Part shown: one piece after another, positions 26,536 to 34,335 of the stretch
How positions within the stretch are numbered: position 1 is the stretch's first letter
Layout of the letters: each line of letters opens with the position of its first letter
Assembly (NCBI GenBank): GCA_001403755.1
Contig: CYUH01000015.1
Coordinates: 38,588 to 102,587, forward strand
Direction of reading: 5' to 3'
DNA from: Chryseobacterium senegalense
GTDB lineage: Bacteria; Bacteroidota; Bacteroidia; Flavobacteriales; Weeksellaceae
DNA: 64,000 nucleotides
Program-made: the position numbers and the translations under genes
The notes under the pieces: generated by a model
The model's input: only the letters and a program-made list of their open reading frames with translations
Databases searched by the model: none
Told to the model about the DNA's origin: nothing

Positions 26536-27804
26536 ATGTTACAGGTTAATTTTTTGCGCGATAATAAAGACCGCGTTCTGCAAGGTTTACAGAAAAGAAA
26601 TTTCAAACAACTAGACTTGGTTGATCAAGCGATTTCTGTTGATGATGAAAGAAAAAAATTCCAGTTCGAACTCGACCAGAATTTGGCCGAGATGAATAAA
26701 ATTTCAAAAGAAATTGGAATGCTGATGAAAGATGGAAAGAAAGAAGAAGCTGAGGCAGCTAAATCTAAAACCGCAGAATTTAAAGAAAACTCGCAAAACC
26801 TTCAGCAAAATTTAAAAGAAGCCGAAGCCCGACTTTCGGAAATTCTCTATTTAATTCCGAATATTCCTTACGAAAAAGTAGTTGCGGGAAATTCCGCTGA
26901 TGACAACGAAATTATTTACCAATCTCATGATGTAGAAGGTTTGGGCGAAGGTGCTATTCCGCATTGGGAATTGGCAAAAAAATACAACTTAATCGATTTT
27001 GAACTCGGTGTGAAGATTGCCGGAGCTGGTTTTCCGGTATATTTTGGGAAAGGCGCGCGATTGCAGAGAGCGCTCGTGCAATATTTTCTTGATAAAAATA
27101 CAGATGCCGGTTATCTAGAAGTTAATCCTCCTCATGTTGTGAATGAAGCTTCTGGTTACGGAACCGGACAACTTCCTGATAAAGAAGGTCAGATGTATTT
27201 TGTAAACGAGGATAATCTTTATTTAATTCCTACTGCGGAAGTACCGGTGACTAATTTGTACAGAGATGTTTTATTGGACGAGAAAGAGTTACCAATCAAA
27301 AACACCGCATTTTCCCAATGCTACCGAAGAGAAGCTGGAAGTTACGGCGCTCATGTTCGTGGTTTAAACCGTTTGCATCAATTCGAGAAAGTGGAAATTG
27401 TTCGTTTAGAAAAACCTGAAAATTCGTACGCAGCTTTGGAAGAAATGGTAGAACATGTAAAATCTATTTTGATTGATTTAGAGCTCCCTTTCAGGATTTT
27501 AAGACTTTGTGGAGGTGATATGGGTTTTACTTCAGCCATGACTTACGATTTCGAAGTTTGGAGTGCAGCGCAAGAAAAATGGTTGGAAGTATCTTCCGTT
27601 TCCAATTTCGAAACCTTCCAGGCAAACCGACTCAAATGTCGTTTCAAAGGCGAAGGAAAAACTCAATTGGTTCATACTTTGAATGGTTCTGCGATGGCTT
27701 TGCCAAGAATTATGGCGGCACTTCTTGAAAATAACCAAACAGAAAACGGAATTCGAATTCCTGAAAAAATCGCAGCTTACACCAGATTTGAGTTGATCGA
27801 CTAA
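26536..27804 (+). CDS. serS: seryl-tRNA synthetase
   Basis: A 422-residue class II synthetase. The N-terminal long coiled-coil arm that grips the tRNA(Ser) variable arm covers about residues 25-105. The catalytic core shows motif 2 FSQCYRREAGSYG near residue 260 and motif 3 LNGSAMALPRIMAALLENNQ near residue 380. It charges tRNA with serine. A TAAATTTG -7 element at 26461-26468 may drive it, and a strong terminator follows. Length and motifs are canonical. Confidence 0.96.
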   Translation: MLQVNFLRDNKDRVLQGLQKRNFKQLDLVDQAISVDDERKKFQFELDQNLAEMNKISKEIGMLMKDGKKEEAEAAKSKTAEFKENSQNLQQNLKEAEARLSEILYLIPNIPYEKVVAGNSADDNEIIYQSHDVEGLGEGAIPHWELAKKYNLIDFELGVKIAGAGFPVYFGKGARLQRALVQYFLDKNTDAGYLEVNPPHVVNEASGYGTGQLPDKEGQMYFVNEDNLYLIPTAEVPVTNLYRDVLLDEKELPIKNTAFSQCYRREAGSYGAHVRGLNRLHQFEKVEIVRLEKPENSYAALEEMVEHVKSILIDLELPFRILRLCGGDMGFTSAMTYDFEVWSAAQEKWLEVSSVSNFETFQANRLKCRFKGEGKTQLVHTLNGSAMALPRIMAALLENNQTENGIRIPEKIAAYTRFELID

Positions 27805-27828
27805 AATTATTTATACCTTAAACATAAG

Positions 27829-27856
27829 AAAACCACCGTGATTGCGGTGGTTTTTG
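27829..27856. terminator. terminator between serS and safE-like gene
   Basis: AACCACCG (27831-27838) pairs with CGGTGGTT (27845-27852) and is followed by T residues on the plus strand; the minus strand has TTTTC beyond. It can serve the two convergent genes. Confidence 0.8.
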
Positions 27857-27888
27857 TTCTTGTGAATTATCGTCTTTTCAATTTCTAC

Positions 27889-28632
27889 CTAATGGCAATT
27901 TTGATGATTACCATTTTTGTGATCTATGGAATTGTTGTGAATCACTTGCAATGCTTCTTTTTTTGGTGAAACATACGGAATGCCTATTTCTAATCCGCGA
28001 AGGATGAAAAGACCTCCCAAAATGATCATGATTACAGGAACAAATTTTAAGATTTTGATTCTTAACGCAGTGGTCATCAAATTTCCTGCAAGAACCACAA
28101 AAAACATGAACGGTAAAGTTCCTAAACCAAAAAGCGCCATAAAAACTGAGCTTTGCCACACTCCTCCTGCTGCCAAACTTGCTGTAAGCGCCATGTAAAC
28201 CATTCCGCACGGCAATAATCCATTGAGAATACCTGTGGTGAAACGAGATCTGTAATCGGCTTTTTGCAGAAGTTTTCCCAAGTTCATTTTTACCTTAAAA
28301 AGAAATTGAGAGAGAAAAGGAATTTTGGAAGCAAAATCTTTTCCGCCAAATGAAAACAATGCCATTAATATTAATAAAGCACCAACGAAAATCGTTAGGT
28401 ATTGCTGGAAGCCCGCCATTTGAAATCCTTGTCCAATTATTCCTAAAATCCCGCCTAACACAGCATAAGTGATAATCCTTCCGAATTGGTAGGTAAGGTT
28501 CTGGAGATAATAGTTGGTAGCTTGTTTCTTGGTTAATCCCATCGATAGTGCAATAGGACCGCACATTCCAATACAGTGGAATCCGGATGCAAATCCTAAA
28601 CCCAGTGCTGAGATTATGAGTGCTATTTCCAT
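27889..28632 (-). CDS. SafE/UreH-domain membrane protein of the cbb3 locus
   Basis: A 247-residue inner-membrane protein with about six helices, of the sulfite exporter TauE/SafE-UreH_2 type. The N-terminal block GFHCIGMCGPIALSMG holds the paired cysteine motif seen in copper-linked members, and the C-terminus is a His/Asn-rich tail (HKNGNHQNCH) suited to metal binding. In Bacteroidota this gene regularly ends the cco cluster and is thought to help supply copper to the oxidase. It overlaps the fixH-like gene by 10 bases. Confidence 0.85.
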   Translation of the reverse strand: MEIALIISALGLGFASGFHCIGMCGPIALSMGLTKKQATNYYLQNLTYQFGRIITYAVLGGILGIIGQGFQMAGFQQYLTIFVGALLILMALFSFGGKDFASKIPFLSQFLFKVKMNLGKLLQKADYRSRFTTGILNGLLPCGMVYMALTASLAAGGVWQSSVFMALFGLGTLPFMFFVVLAGNLMTTALRIKILKFVPVIMIILGGLFILRGLEIGIPYVSPKKEALQVIHNNSIDHKNGNHQNCH

Positions 28633-29078
28633 TGAACGTCGTAATCGAGTTGGTAAGGTTTTTTGTTTTCTTTCCAGGTAATTTTCAGCGTATAAGAGCC
28701 CATTGAAAGCACTTTTGAAGGAATGGTAAATTTCTTTGTTCCATCCAAGGTGATTTCTTTTTTCACATCAAGATTTCCATCGTCAGTACGGAAAAGCGTG
28801 AAATTCACTTTAGAATCATCAACGCTTATAGTTTCTGGAAATACAATTGTAATTCCATTCTTATCTTGGCTATAAGCAGGTTTTTGAACTAAAGTTTCTG
28901 CGTTATTTTTAGCATCAATAACTTGCTGATAGGTGAGTTCATCTTGATAATAATCATTAGAGATGAGTTCGGAATTTTTCATTCCATTCGAGAAAACGAA
29001 AATTAAAAAAAGTATAAAGACGATGAAAGAGCCGAGCGCTATTGCGACACCGTGTCCCCAATTAAGTTTTTTCAGCAT
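28623..29078 (-). CDS. FixH family cbb3 assembly protein
   Basis: A 151-residue protein with one N-terminal membrane helix (HGVAIALGSFIVFILFLIFV) and a periplasmic beta-sandwich ending in a YDVQW segment. FixH/CcoH proteins are needed for stable assembly of the cbb3 oxidase. It lies 5 bases after ccoG and overlaps the SafE-like gene, giving the order ccoG, fixH, safE. The conserved DYYQDELTYQQVIDAKNNAE region is typical of the Bacteroidota form. Confidence 0.87.
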   Translation of the reverse strand: MLKKLNWGHGVAIALGSFIVFILFLIFVFSNGMKNSELISNDYYQDELTYQQVIDAKNNAETLVQKPAYSQDKNGITIVFPETISVDDSKVNFTLFRTDDGNLDVKKEITLDGTKKFTIPSKVLSMGSYTLKITWKENKKPYQLDYDVQWK

Positions 29079-29083
29079 TTTAA

Positions 29084-30532
29084 TTAAAATTGTAGTTTAA
29101 ATGGACCTTCGAAAAAGGTTTCGAAAGTATCCAGAAGTTCACCTTTTTGATCGTAAACCCCCATTTTCACTTTCTGTTTGGAAAGTTTAATTTCCTTTTC
29201 AGGGAAACTGATGTTCACGGTTCCTTTGGTTATTTGATCTTTTTTGAGAAGAATTTTATCGGTTGTACTTAAGGTGACCGTTCCATGAGCTGGTTCCATA
29301 ATTTTGATGACCACCAGCTGGTCTTTATTGGATTTATTAAGGAAAGTGTAGTTGTAAATGTTAGTAATCTGTCCATCGCGTACAAAATACGTAGAACCGG
29401 CCGGTTTGATGAATTTGGCCTCCATAGTACCGCGATTACTAAGCAGAAATCCTAAAAAGCCAAGCATAAGCAACAAAACAACAGAATAAGCCTTCATCCT
29501 TCCGGTAAATTTGAAAGGAGCTTCTTTTTCGATTTCATCTTCTGTAGCATATCGAATTAATCCTGTTGGTAAACCTACCTTCACCATTACTTCATCGCAA
29601 GCGTCTATACATGCTGTACAGTTCACACATTCAAGTTGCTGCCCGTTTCGGATATCAATTCCGGTAGGACATACTACAACACATTGGTTACAATCGATAC
29701 AATCACCTTTTCCTTCAGCTTTTCGGTCTTCGCCTTTTCTCCATTTCGCACGATTTTCTCCTCTTTTGAAATCGTAATATACGTTGATGGTTTGCTTATC
29801 AATAAGGACCCCTTGTAATCTTCCGTATGGACAAACCAAGGTACATACCTGCTCTCTGAACCAGGCAAAAGTGAAATAAAAGGCGGCCGTAAATACAATC
29901 ATCACCAAAAAGCTGGTGAAATTATTGAAAGGACCTTCTTTAATCATGTTGAAGACTTCTTGGTATCCAACAATATACATAAACATCAAGTGGGTAATGA
30001 TTAAGGAAATAATGATGAATATTGACCATTTTAAGGATCTTTTCCAGATTTTTTCGGAATTCCATTCTTGTCGGTCGAGTTTCATCTGTTTGTTTCGGTC
30101 TCCTTCGATCAGGTAATCTATTTTTCTAAAGATCATTTCGAGGAAAATGGTTTGCGGACAAATCCATCCACAGAAAATCCGGCCGAAAACTACGGTAAAA
30201 AGAATGATAAAAACGATGGACGTAATTGCTCCTAAAGCTAAGATAAAGAAATCCTGCGGGAAAAATGGTTGCCCGAATATAAAAAACTGCCGATCAATTA
30301 CATTGATGAGAAGCACGGGATTGCCATTGATTTTTAAAAAAGGAAGAATAAAAAATACTGCCAAAAGGAAATATGCTACTATGCTTCTATAATTAGTATA
30401 TTTTCCACTAGGTTTTCGAGGAAAAATCCATTTTCTCTTCCCAGCATTATCCATAGTTCCTACCGAATCTCGGAAAGTTTCGGGATCTACTACTTGTCCT
30501 TGTCCGCCTCTAAAATTTTGATCTTCTGCCAT
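29084..30532 (-). CDS. ccoG: CcoG, cytochrome c oxidase accessory protein
   Basis: A 482-residue inner-membrane ferredoxin-like protein (CcoG/RdxA/FixG). Several membrane helices flank two 4Fe-4S motifs, CIDCNQCVVVCP and CVNCTACIDACD near residues 275-310; a CGWICP segment in the NapH-like half also fits. The C-terminal part after about residue 370 is a periplasmic immunoglobulin-like domain. CcoG reduces copper for cbb3 assembly. A hairpin separates it from ccoP, so it is probably transcribed at a lower level than the oxidase subunits. Confidence 0.93.
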   Translation of the reverse strand: MAEDQNFRGGQGQVVDPETFRDSVGTMDNAGKRKWIFPRKPSGKYTNYRSIVAYFLLAVFFILPFLKINGNPVLLINVIDRQFFIFGQPFFPQDFFILALGAITSIVFIILFTVVFGRIFCGWICPQTIFLEMIFRKIDYLIEGDRNKQMKLDRQEWNSEKIWKRSLKWSIFIIISLIITHLMFMYIVGYQEVFNMIKEGPFNNFTSFLVMIVFTAAFYFTFAWFREQVCTLVCPYGRLQGVLIDKQTINVYYDFKRGENRAKWRKGEDRKAEGKGDCIDCNQCVVVCPTGIDIRNGQQLECVNCTACIDACDEVMVKVGLPTGLIRYATEDEIEKEAPFKFTGRMKAYSVVLLLMLGFLGFLLSNRGTMEAKFIKPAGSTYFVRDGQITNIYNYTFLNKSNKDQLVVIKIMEPAHGTVTLSTTDKILLKKDQITKGTVNISFPEKEIKLSKQKVKMGVYDQKGELLDTFETFFEGPFKLQF

Positions 30533-30544
30533 TGTTATTTATAT

Positions 30545-30602
30545 TTTAAATAAAAAAACATAATCCGTTATCTTATTTTACAAAAATAACGAATTATGTT
30601 TT
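30545..30602 (-). terminator. hairpin between ccoP and ccoG
   Basis: Positions 30555-30571 pair with 30586-30602 as a 17-bp stem with one C-A mismatch and a 14-base loop. On the minus strand it is followed by TTTTTTTATTT. It sits between ccoP and ccoG and should end or attenuate the oxidase transcript. Confidence 0.75.
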
Positions 30603-30628
30603 CAAAAGCTATTGTTTTATACGATTAC

Positions 30629-31507
30629 TTACTTTTCCCAATTGACAGGTGTACCTTGTGGTGCAGCACCGCCTTCAGCAGGAGTAATAGGTTTTTGTTC
30701 TTGGTTTATATGATAAACATAAGCAGCTACATTTTGGATATCAAATCCGGTAAGTACCCCATTTTTGCCCCAAGCTTGCATGGTTGGATTGTTTGGAGAA
30801 CCATTTTCAACCATGTGGAAAACGTTTTTAAACAAAGTTTTTTCTGGTTGATTAATCCAAGCATTATCAGTCAGGTTCGGACCAATTCCTCCTTTCCCTC
30901 CGTCGCCGTGACAAGAAACGCAGTTGGTTTTGAAAACCTCTGCACCTGCTTCGATATTGTCAGGTGAGTACACCGCATTTTCGATGGTTGGCGGAGGTGT
31001 ATTTTTTACATATTCAGCGATGCTTGCGGTTTGGGCTTTATACTCTTCGTCATACTCGTTCGCTTGGTGTGCAAAATCCGTGAAAGCGAAAGACAGCATG
31101 TAAATTGCACAATAGGAAACTCCAAACCAGAAAAGTCCTAGCCACCACTTAGGCAATTGATTATCCAGCTCCATAATTCCGTCGAAGCCATGGTCGATCA
31201 GGAGGTCTTTTTCTTCAGTTGCAGATTGCTTTTTGAATGCACTGTTGTAAAGTGCCTTAAAGTAAGGGACTTTTTTAGATTCTAAATAAGCTTTTTTCTC
31301 CTCTTCGGAAAGTGCCTTAAACTTTGCATTTTCAATTAAATCTCCGAGTGAATTGTGGATCAGTGCGATAATAGCAGAGATAACTGCTGTACCCCAAAAA
31401 TACGGAGAGCTAAGAAAAGACGCATTTTGAACAAACATGTAAAATACGATATATAAAATACAAAGTATTATGAGTATGGTAACGTATACCGGCGTTCTTT
31501 GTTTCAT
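30629..31507 (-). CDS. ccoP: CcoP, cbb3 oxidase subunit III
   Basis: A 292-residue membrane-anchored cytochrome c. Two N-terminal helices (about residues 8-47) and a further one near residue 125 precede a periplasmic cytochrome domain with one haem c site, CVSCHGDGGKGG, near residue 197. Proteobacterial CcoP has two haem sites; the single-site form is the usual one in Bacteroidota. It delivers electrons to the CcoNO core. It is preceded by the short ccoQ-like gene with an 11-base gap. Confidence 0.93.
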   Translation of the reverse strand: MKQRTPVYVTILIILCILYIVFYMFVQNASFLSSPYFWGTAVISAIIALIHNSLGDLIENAKFKALSEEEKKAYLESKKVPYFKALYNSAFKKQSATEEKDLLIDHGFDGIMELDNQLPKWWLGLFWFGVSYCAIYMLSFAFTDFAHQANEYDEEYKAQTASIAEYVKNTPPPTIENAVYSPDNIEAGAEVFKTNCVSCHGDGGKGGIGPNLTDNAWINQPEKTLFKNVFHMVENGSPNNPTMQAWGKNGVLTGFDIQNVAAYVYHINQEQKPITPAEGGAAPQGTPVNWEK

Positions 31508-31518
31508 TTTTAGATAGT

Positions 31519-31713
31519 TTAAAAGTTTTTGTCTTCAGTGATATCGTCTTGTAAAGGTGCGTTTGCTTCCTCATCGTAGTGCTTTTTCGGCCGAGAAAAA
31601 ACATAATAAACAATCCCTAGAAAGAACACAAGGAAAAATAACATTGCTATTGTTTGCAAAAAACCAACGTTTTCACTATTTCCAAGGATTTCTTTTACAT
31701 TTTGAGGTATCAT
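31519..31713 (-). CDS. ccoQ: CcoQ-like cbb3 oxidase small subunit
   Basis: A 64-residue protein with one membrane helix (FLQTIAMLFFLVFFLGIVYY) and a short charged tail containing YVFSRPKKHYDEEA. This is the expected position and form of CcoQ, the small subunit that stabilises cbb3 oxidase. It is 19 bases after ccoNO and 11 before ccoP. The assignment rests on context and topology more than on sequence identity, as CcoQ diverges quickly. Confidence 0.8.
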   Translation of the reverse strand: MIPQNVKEILGNSENVGFLQTIAMLFFLVFFLGIVYYVFSRPKKHYDEEANAPLQDDITEDKNF

Positions 31714-31732
31714 TGAATGCTTTTTTTAATGA

Positions 31733-34012
31733 TTAGTTAGTACTTGCAGTTTTGATTTCAGTAGTTTTGATATCTGTACCCAATCTTTGCAAATACGCAA
31801 TCAGAGCGACGATTTCTTTTTTCTCTAGTGGAGTAAAGTTAGTTCCTTCAGCAGCTTTTCTTTGTTCGTAAGCTTCTTTCACATCGGTTGCTTCCGAGTA
31901 AATCTGTTTTACGATAAATGCTGCTTGGTTATCAGCCCACTGATCTGCTGAATCGATTTGAGCTTTCGTGTAAGGAACATCAAATGTGTTCTTCATCAAT
32001 TTGATTTTATCAACCATTTTGCTTCTATCCAAATCATTAGCAATTAACCAAGGATAACGTGGCATAATCGAACCTGCAGATGTTACTCTTGGGTTCAGCA
32101 TGTGTTTATAGTGCCAAGAACTAGGGTTTTTACCACCTTCTCTGTGCAAATCCGGACCAGTTCTTTTAGATCCCCAAAGGAATGGTCTGTCGTAAATAAA
32201 TTCTCCCGCTTTTGAATATTGTCCGTTTTTACCGTTGAATCTTACAACCTCATCACGGAACGGTCGAATCATTTGGCTATGACAAGAGTTACAACCTTCT
32301 CTGATGTATAAATCTCTACCTTCTAATTCCAAAGGAGAATATGGTTTTACTGCTGAAATAGTAGGTACATTATCTTTAATAATTAGCGTCGGTACAATTT
32401 CTATAAAGCCACCGATTGCAACTGCAATAAAAGACAATATGGTTAATAGCAGTGGAGTTCTCTCTAACCAAAGGTGGAAACCTTCTCCTTCTTTTCTTTT
32501 CTTGGATATATCTGCAAGTGCTGGTGCTTCTGCTGGTACTTCTTTCTGGAAAGAGCCGCTTCTTACCGTAGCGATCACGTTTACAACCATTAAAATTGCT
32601 CCGGAAATATAAAGCACACCACCTACAAATCTCATTTGGTAATAAGGGATAATAGCAGTTACGGTATCCAACCAGTTTTTGTAAACCAAAGTTCCATCTG
32701 GGTTGAATTGTTTCCACATTAATCCTTGTTGGAAACCCGAAATGTACAACGGTACTGCATAGAAAATAATTCCTAAAGTTCCTAACCAGAAATGCCAGTT
32801 CGCTAATTTTACAGACCAAAGTTTAGTTCTCCAAAGGATTGGTAACAAATAATAAACCATACCAAATGTGATGAATCCGTTCCATCCTAACGCTCCAACA
32901 TGAACGTGACCAATAACCCAGTCGGTATAGTGACCGATTTTATTTAATGTTTTAGTTGCTAATAACGGACCTTCAAATGTAGCCATACCGTAACAAGTTA
33001 CCGCTACTACAAAGAATTTAAGAACAGGATTTTCTCTCACTTTATCCCACGCGCCTCTCAAGGTAAGGAGACCGTTAAGCATTCCTCCCCAAGATGGAGC
33101 GATAAGCATAACAGAGAATCCTGTCGCCAGCGCCTGTGCCCAACCTGGTACCGCTGTATATTGCAAGTGGTGAGGACCTGCCCAAATATAAACGAAGATC
33201 AAAGACCAGAAGTGAATAATCGATAATTTATAAGAGAATACAGGTCTGTCTGCTGCTTTTGGTAAGAAATAGTACATCAAACCAAGAATTGGCGTAGTCA
33301 ACACAAACGCAACCGCGTTGTGTCCGTACCACCATTGTACCAACGCGTCTTTTACCCCTGCGTAAGCGGAATAAGATTTCCAACCGCCGAAAGATAATGG
33401 CACTTCTAAGTTGTTGAATATGTGCAACATTGCTACTGCTACCCAAGTTCCCAAGTAGAACCAAATGGCAACATATAGGTGACGTACTCTTCTTACAGCA
33501 ATGGTTCCAATCATATTCACTCCGAAGATAACCCAAACCACAGTGATCAAAATATCGATTGGCCACTCGTGTTCGGCATACTCTTTAGAGGTGTTGATTC
33601 CCATGAAGAAAGTAATTACCACAGAAACAATCATCAGTTGCCATCCCCAGAAATGAATCCAAGAAAGCGTATCGCTCCACATTCTGGTTTTTAGTAATCG
33701 CTGCATAGAATAATAAGCTCCCGCAAAAAAACCATTCGCAACGAACGCAAAAATTACTGCACTGGTGTGTAGCATTCTGATTCGCCCAAAACCAAAGGCT
33801 CCTTGGGTGTTGATTAATCCCTGAAGGTTACCACTCTGCAAACTTTTGATGGTAGCATCATCTGTTCCAAAGAAAAACTCAGGAAGTTCCGGGTAGAAAA
33901 GCATTAATGCTGCAGTAAGACCCAATAAGAAACCTACAAGTCCGAAAACTACGGTTGCATAAAGGAACGCACGCACAATGCTGTTGTCATAACTAAATTT
34001 TTGTGTTTCCAT
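31733..34012 (-). CDS. ccoN: CcoNO, fused cbb3 oxidase subunits I and II
   Basis: A 759-residue fusion. Residues 1-500 are the CcoN catalytic subunit with twelve helices and the haem and copper histidines in segments such as WWYGHNAVAFVLT, GPHHLQYTAVP and HVHVGALGWNGF. Residues 540-759 are CcoO, beginning after another helix and carrying the haem c motif CNSCHSQMIRPF near residue 590. It reduces oxygen to water with high affinity at the inner membrane. Fusion of N and O is common in Bacteroidota. The gene is preceded by ccoS. Confidence 0.95.
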   Translation of the reverse strand: METQKFSYDNSIVRAFLYATVVFGLVGFLLGLTAALMLFYPELPEFFFGTDDATIKSLQSGNLQGLINTQGAFGFGRIRMLHTSAVIFAFVANGFFAGAYYSMQRLLKTRMWSDTLSWIHFWGWQLMIVSVVITFFMGINTSKEYAEHEWPIDILITVVWVIFGVNMIGTIAVRRVRHLYVAIWFYLGTWVAVAMLHIFNNLEVPLSFGGWKSYSAYAGVKDALVQWWYGHNAVAFVLTTPILGLMYYFLPKAADRPVFSYKLSIIHFWSLIFVYIWAGPHHLQYTAVPGWAQALATGFSVMLIAPSWGGMLNGLLTLRGAWDKVRENPVLKFFVVAVTCYGMATFEGPLLATKTLNKIGHYTDWVIGHVHVGALGWNGFITFGMVYYLLPILWRTKLWSVKLANWHFWLGTLGIIFYAVPLYISGFQQGLMWKQFNPDGTLVYKNWLDTVTAIIPYYQMRFVGGVLYISGAILMVVNVIATVRSGSFQKEVPAEAPALADISKKRKEGEGFHLWLERTPLLLTILSFIAVAIGGFIEIVPTLIIKDNVPTISAVKPYSPLELEGRDLYIREGCNSCHSQMIRPFRDEVVRFNGKNGQYSKAGEFIYDRPFLWGSKRTGPDLHREGGKNPSSWHYKHMLNPRVTSAGSIMPRYPWLIANDLDRSKMVDKIKLMKNTFDVPYTKAQIDSADQWADNQAAFIVKQIYSEATDVKEAYEQRKAAEGTNFTPLEKKEIVALIAYLQRLGTDIKTTEIKTASTN

Positions 34013-34043
34013 ATAAACTAATCACTTTTTTTCTGCTATACTT

Positions 34044-34220
34044 TTATTTTTTTTCTTGTTTTTCCGGCTCATCCTTTATGATTTCCGAATCCAAAAGAAT
34101 TCTAACCGCTGGTGATTCATCGTCTTCAAACTGTCCCTTTTTCGCATTCACTATAAAAATGATCAAAAAGATAACAGCTAAAGTTACACTGCAAAGAATC
34201 ATTAAATATAAGATGTCCAT
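34044..34220 (-). CDS. ccoS: CcoS, cbb3 oxidase assembly protein
   Basis: A 58-residue protein with an N-terminal helix (ILYLMILCSVTLAVIFLIIF) and a charged tail with KKGQFEDDESPAVRIL; the KGQFEDDE block is diagnostic for CcoS. CcoS helps insert haem b and copper into CcoN. It starts at the ATG at 34220 and stops at 34044, 31 bases before ccoNO. Its position between the copper ATPase ccoI and ccoNO is the standard order. A promoter-like element and a dyad lie just upstream. Confidence 0.9.
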   Translation of the reverse strand: MDILYLMILCSVTLAVIFLIIFIVNAKKGQFEDDESPAVRILLDSEIIKDEPEKQEKK

Positions 34221-34251
34221 TTTTATGCAAAATTAACGTATAAAACGCTCC

Positions 34252-34285
34252 CAAATTTAGCGAAAAATAATGATAATAATCATTA
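34252..34285 (-). promoter_or_regulatory. candidate cco promoter with Fnr-like dyad
   Basis: On the minus strand a TAAATTTG -7 element (34252-34259) is preceded by the inverted repeat TAATGAT-AATA-ATCATTA (34268-34285). Its core ATGAT-N4-ATCAT is one base per half from the Fnr box TTGAT-N4-ATCAA. It lies 32-65 bases upstream of ccoS. Confidence 0.45.
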
Positions 34286-34335
34286 AATGTTAAATTTAGT
34301 TAATTTAAAATATTTCTAAATAAAACTCAAATCAC

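Noticed and set aside
32376..33566. Minus-strand frames of 112-147 codons inside ccoNO
   Set aside because: They are in another frame of the same strand as the oxidase gene, whose haem ligands and cytochrome motif are intact.
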